A stretch of 64,000 bases of DNA from Halioxenophilus aromaticivorans. GTDB taxonomy: Bacteria > Pseudomonadota > Gammaproteobacteria > Pseudomonadales > Cellvibrionaceae. The DNA lies in assembly GCF_042850945.1 (NCBI RefSeq), contig NZ_AP031496.1, forward strand, positions 3,534,001 through 3,598,000, written 5' to 3'. Made by a program: the position numbers and the translations under genes. The number at the start of each line of letters is the position of its first letter. Position 1 is the first letter of the stretch. Positions 61,211 through 64,000 of the stretch are shown here, piece by piece. A model generated the notes under the pieces. It had not been told where the DNA came from. It saw only the letters and a program-made list of their open reading frames with translations, and ran no database searches.

Positions 61211-63579
61211 TGAGCCAGGCCGAGGTTATTCGCGTAACGGGCACCGTGCAGGGCGTGGGCTTTAGGCCGTTTGTGTGGCAACTGGCCGCGCAATTAAACA
61301 TTACCGGCGATGTTAATAACGACGGCCAAGGCGTACTGATTCACGCCTGGGCAAGCCAGGCTACGCTGGACACCTTTGCCCAGCGGCTAAAAAGCGAAGC
61401 GCCGCCACTGGCGGTGGTTGATAGCATTACCCGCAGCCCGTTAAGCCAACTTTCGCCACCTGCCGGCTTTAGCATTGTGGCCAGCAAACACAGCCAAGCT
61501 GCCACCGGCGTGGTGGCCGATGCCGCCACCTGCCCTGCGTGTTTGAGTGAGGTGTTCGACCCAGCCAATCGCCGCTATGGCTACCCCTTTACCAACTGCA
61601 CCCACTGCGGGCCGCGTTTTTCGATTATTAAACGCATTCCCTACGACCGCGCCAACACCAGCATGGCGGCGTTTACCCAGTGCCCCAGTTGCCAAAGTGA
61701 ATACAGCAACCCCGCCGATAGACGCTTTCACGCCCAACCCAACGCCTGTGCCCAATGCGGCCCGCAGTTGTGGCTGGAGGATAACCTGGGCAATAAAATG
61801 GGTGACGGAATTGGCGACGGTATTGAGGATAATAGTGGCAACACTAACCACCACGCCATAGATCGTGCAGCACAGCTCATTCAGCAAGGTTATATTGTTG
61901 CCATTAAAGGCATAGGCGGAATTCATTTAGCGGTGGATGCTTGCAACAGCCAAGCGGTGGATAAGCTGCGTGCGCGTAAACAACGCTACGGCAAACCGCT
62001 GGCATTAATGGCCAGGGACGAAGCACAAATTCGCCAATACGCCGAGCTGAGCCCACAACACAGCCAAGCGATAGCAAGCCCCGCCGCGCCCATTGTTTTA
62101 TTGCCACAAATACAACCGGCTAATACCGCGCTGGCGCTAGGCGTTGCCCCCAACCAAAACCAATTGGGCTTTATGCTGCCCTACTCGCCCTTACATCACT
62201 GGTTACTGCGCAAACTGAACAGCCCCATTGTGTTGACCTCCGGCAATCGCAGCGACGAACCCCAGTGCATTGGCAACCAAGAGGCCCTTGAACGGCTGGC
62301 CGATATTGCCGATTATTTTTTGCTGCATAACCGCGACATTATTAACCGCTTGGACGACTCGGTGGTACAAATTATGGGCGGTAAACAAACCGTTATGCGC
62401 CGCGCCCGCGGCTTCGCCCCACAACCCATAAAATTACCGCCGGGTTTTAACGCCCCCAAAACCGTTTTAGCCTTGGGTGCAGATTTAAAAAACACCGTTT
62501 GTTTTGCCAAAGATGGCCACGCGTTGCTGAGCCAACACATTGGCGATCTTGAAAACCCTAGCGCGCAGTTGGATTTTCGCCACACCATTGAATTACTGGC
62601 GCAGTTGTTTCAATCACAACCGGATATTATCGCCACCGATAAACACCCCAATTATTTATCCGCTGCATTTGGTGTACAGCAAGCCGCAGAAAAAAACCTC
62701 GACACCTTTGCGGTGCAGCACCACCACGCTCATATCGCCGCAGCCATGATAGACGCCGGCCTTCCGGCCAACAGTGAACCGTTATTAGGCATCGCCTTGG
62801 ACGGCCTGGGTTTCGGTGACGACGGCTCTTTTTGGGGCGGGGAAATACTGCTGGCCAATTACCAAAAATCCCTACGAGTAGCCCGCCTGCAACCGGTCAG
62901 TATGTTGGGGGGCAATGTGGCCATGCGTGAACCCTGGCGCAACACCCTGGCCCACCTTTTTGCCAGTGGGGTTTGGCAAACATTGGCCAAGGGTTATAAA
63001 GAACTCAGTATTACCGAATTTTTATCAGACAAGCCCATTGCCATTTTACAAAAAATGGCGGCACAACAATTAAATAGCCCAGCCAGTTCTTCTGCCGGGC
63101 GATTATTTGATGCCGTGGCCGCTTTGCTTAACCTATGCCGAGAGCAGCAAACCTACGAAGGCCAAGCTGCCACACAACTGCAAACACTGGCCGAAGAATA
63201 CCGCCCAACTGGAAGCGAGCGCAGCCTGCCATTCGACATTCTTAATACCTCGGGTCTAATGGAAATATCTTGGCAACGGTTTTGGCCAGAAATACTGCAG
63301 CGCTTAAAAACCCACAGTAACCTGCCACAGCTGGCGTGGCTATTTCATTTAACACTGGCCCAGGCAGTCACACGCTCCACCACCCAACTGGCTCAACAAC
63401 ACCGGGTGCAAACGGTCATGTTAAGCGGTGGCGTTGCGCACAATCGTCTACTGAGCGAAATGATTATCCAAAGGCTAGACAGTAACAACCTTCATTGCCA
63501 CATTGCTGGTAACATTCCGAGCAACGATGGTGGCATTGCCCTAGGCCAGGCCGCGATTGCCTTGGCAAATTTAAAATAG
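61210..63579 (+). CDS. hypF: Carbamoyltransferase HypF
   Basis: A 789-residue enzyme making the carbamoyl-adenylate used for the cyanide ligands. Domains: acylphosphatase-like (VTGTVQGVGFRPFVWQLA), two zinc fingers (CPACLSEVFDP, NCTHCGPRF, CPSCQSEYSNP, ACAQCGPQLW), a YrdC-like domain (GYIVAIKGIGGIHLAVDA, KPLALMARD) and the carbamoyltransferase domain (VQHHHAHIAAAM, GIALDGLGFGDDG, LSGGVAHNRLLSEMI). A Gly/Asp/Asn-rich insert lies between the zinc fingers and the YrdC domain. I start at the ATG overlapping the hupV stop. Confidence 0.96.
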   Translation: MSQAEVIRVTGTVQGVGFRPFVWQLAAQLNITGDVNNDGQGVLIHAWASQATLDTFAQRLKSEAPPLAVVDSITRSPLSQLSPPAGFSIVASKHSQAATGVVADAATCPACLSEVFDPANRRYGYPFTNCTHCGPRFSIIKRIPYDRANTSMAAFTQCPSCQSEYSNPADRRFHAQPNACAQCGPQLWLEDNLGNKMGDGIGDGIEDNSGNTNHHAIDRAAQLIQQGYIVAIKGIGGIHLAVDACNSQAVDKLRARKQRYGKPLALMARDEAQIRQYAELSPQHSQAIASPAAPIVLLPQIQPANTALALGVAPNQNQLGFMLPYSPLHHWLLRKLNSPIVLTSGNRSDEPQCIGNQEALERLADIADYFLLHNRDIINRLDDSVVQIMGGKQTVMRRARGFAPQPIKLPPGFNAPKTVLALGADLKNTVCFAKDGHALLSQHIGDLENPSAQLDFRHTIELLAQLFQSQPDIIATDKHPNYLSAAFGVQQAAEKNLDTFAVQHHHAHIAAAMIDAGLPANSEPLLGIALDGLGFGDDGSFWGGEILLANYQKSLRVARLQPVSMLGGNVAMREPWRNTLAHLFASGVWQTLAKGYKELSITEFLSDKPIAILQKMAAQQLNSPASSSAGRLFDAVAALLNLCREQQTYEGQAATQLQTLAEEYRPTGSERSLPFDILNTSGLMEISWQRFWPEILQRLKTHSNLPQLAWLFHLTLAQAVTRSTTQLAQQHRVQTVMLSGGVAHNRLLSEMIIQRLDSNNLHCHIAGNIPSNDGGIALGQAAIALANLK

Positions 63580-63686
63580 CTCTCTCCATCTTTTTTTAAT
63601 TTATTTTCATCAAATCCTACCAATTATTTATGCTGTGCTAATCTTAGGTGAGTGGATACTTATCGTAATGGAGATTACTCACAGTG

Positions 63687-64000
63687 ATGTCGCTAGATCC
63701 AAGTTGTAAGTACGATAACGCTTTACCCAATGCAACGCTCTCACCGCCGCGACAAAAAAATTTACACCAATCCAATCAAGTAAAGGCCAGCACCTTCGGT
63801 TTTACGGCACTATTTTTTATTTTATTTGCCGCAGCCACACTGGCGGGCTGGTTAAATCCGATCTTAGCCACTTTAGTAGCCTGCGCAGTGGGCGCGTTGG
63901 TTGCCGTGGCCGATGCAGTTTACATTCGGCAAATGGACCGCAGCATCGCCATAATGGCAACCGCACTGGCAGACGGCAGTAAAAATGTAAACGATGTTTC
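63687..64000 (+). CDS. Membrane protein, 5' part only
   Basis: The frame from ATG 63687 is open to the end of the window (104 codons). It has a polar N-terminus, then two closely spaced membrane helices (FGFTALFFILFAAATLAGWL and ILATLVACAVGALVAVADAVYI) and a cytoplasmic start RQMDRSIAIMATALADGSKN. The layout resembles the membrane part of small chemoreceptors or sensor kinases with a following HAMP-like segment, but the rest is needed to tell. Confidence 0.6.
   Translation, partial: MSLDPSCKYDNALPNATLSPPRQKNLHQSNQVKASTFGFTALFFILFAAATLAGWLNPILATLVACAVGALVAVADAVYIRQMDRSIAIMATALADGSKNVNDV

Overview
The window reads as chromosomal DNA of an aerobic, probably marine gammaproteobacterium. Support for this: a bacterial small SRP RNA, a TonB-dependent receptor, a NIT-domain chemoreceptor, short densely overlapping operons (ATGA, TAATG and TGATG junctions) and an O2-tolerant type uptake hydrogenase. 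The acyl-CoA/steroid-like catabolic genes next to aerobic H2 oxidation suggest Cellvibrionales or Spongiibacteraceae relatives, but that placement is inference.

Layout. 1-10.3 kb: a catabolic block on the minus strand (EthD-like protein, two crotonases, Tat-exported GMC oxidoreductase, hotdog thioesterase, an adjacent acyl-CoA dehydrogenase pair and a 737-residue fused double acyl-CoA dehydrogenase), with a divergent single acyl-CoA dehydrogenase. The pair plus fusion resembles steroid side-chain dehydrogenases. 10.5-25 kb: TonB receptor, helix-hairpin-helix protein, NIT-type chemoreceptor, TRIC-like channel, 4.5S RNA, PTPS/QueD-like protein followed by a 26-bp tandem repeat, AEC transporter, glpK-glpD, M48 and DUF885 metallopeptidase lipoproteins. 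25.1-25.4 kb: a MITE-like repeat with terminal inverted repeats. 25.8-30.5 kb: a three-gene 2-oxoacid:ferredoxin oxidoreductase operon with a GltD-like flavoprotein. 30.5-35.1 kb: EamA transporter, sterol desaturase with a single-chain double MarR regulator, and amtB.

35.2-39.9 kb: a small integrative element, apparently undescribed. It is bounded by 22-bp near-identical direct repeats (20/22), carries two tyrosine recombinases and a 54-residue small protein, and holds about 1.7 kb with little recognisable coding content. It lies between amtB and a good NtrC-type binding site, so it seems to have split the amtB control region.

40-63.6 kb: a frameshifted DUF3500 lipoprotein and a HupE-like exported protein, then a complete [NiFe] uptake hydrogenase locus: hupSL with a six-cysteine (O2-tolerant) proximal cluster, cytochrome b hupC, maturation genes hupDFGHIJK and hypABCDE, a sigma-54 activator (hupR), a PAS histidine kinase (hupT), an H2-sensing regulatory hydrogenase (hupUV) and hypF. 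Good -24/-12 promoters precede hupS and hupD, matching the sigma-54 activator. Between hupL and hupC an IS630-family element has inserted cleanly at a TA inside a 74-codon gene for a small exported membrane protein. The window ends inside a membrane protein gene.
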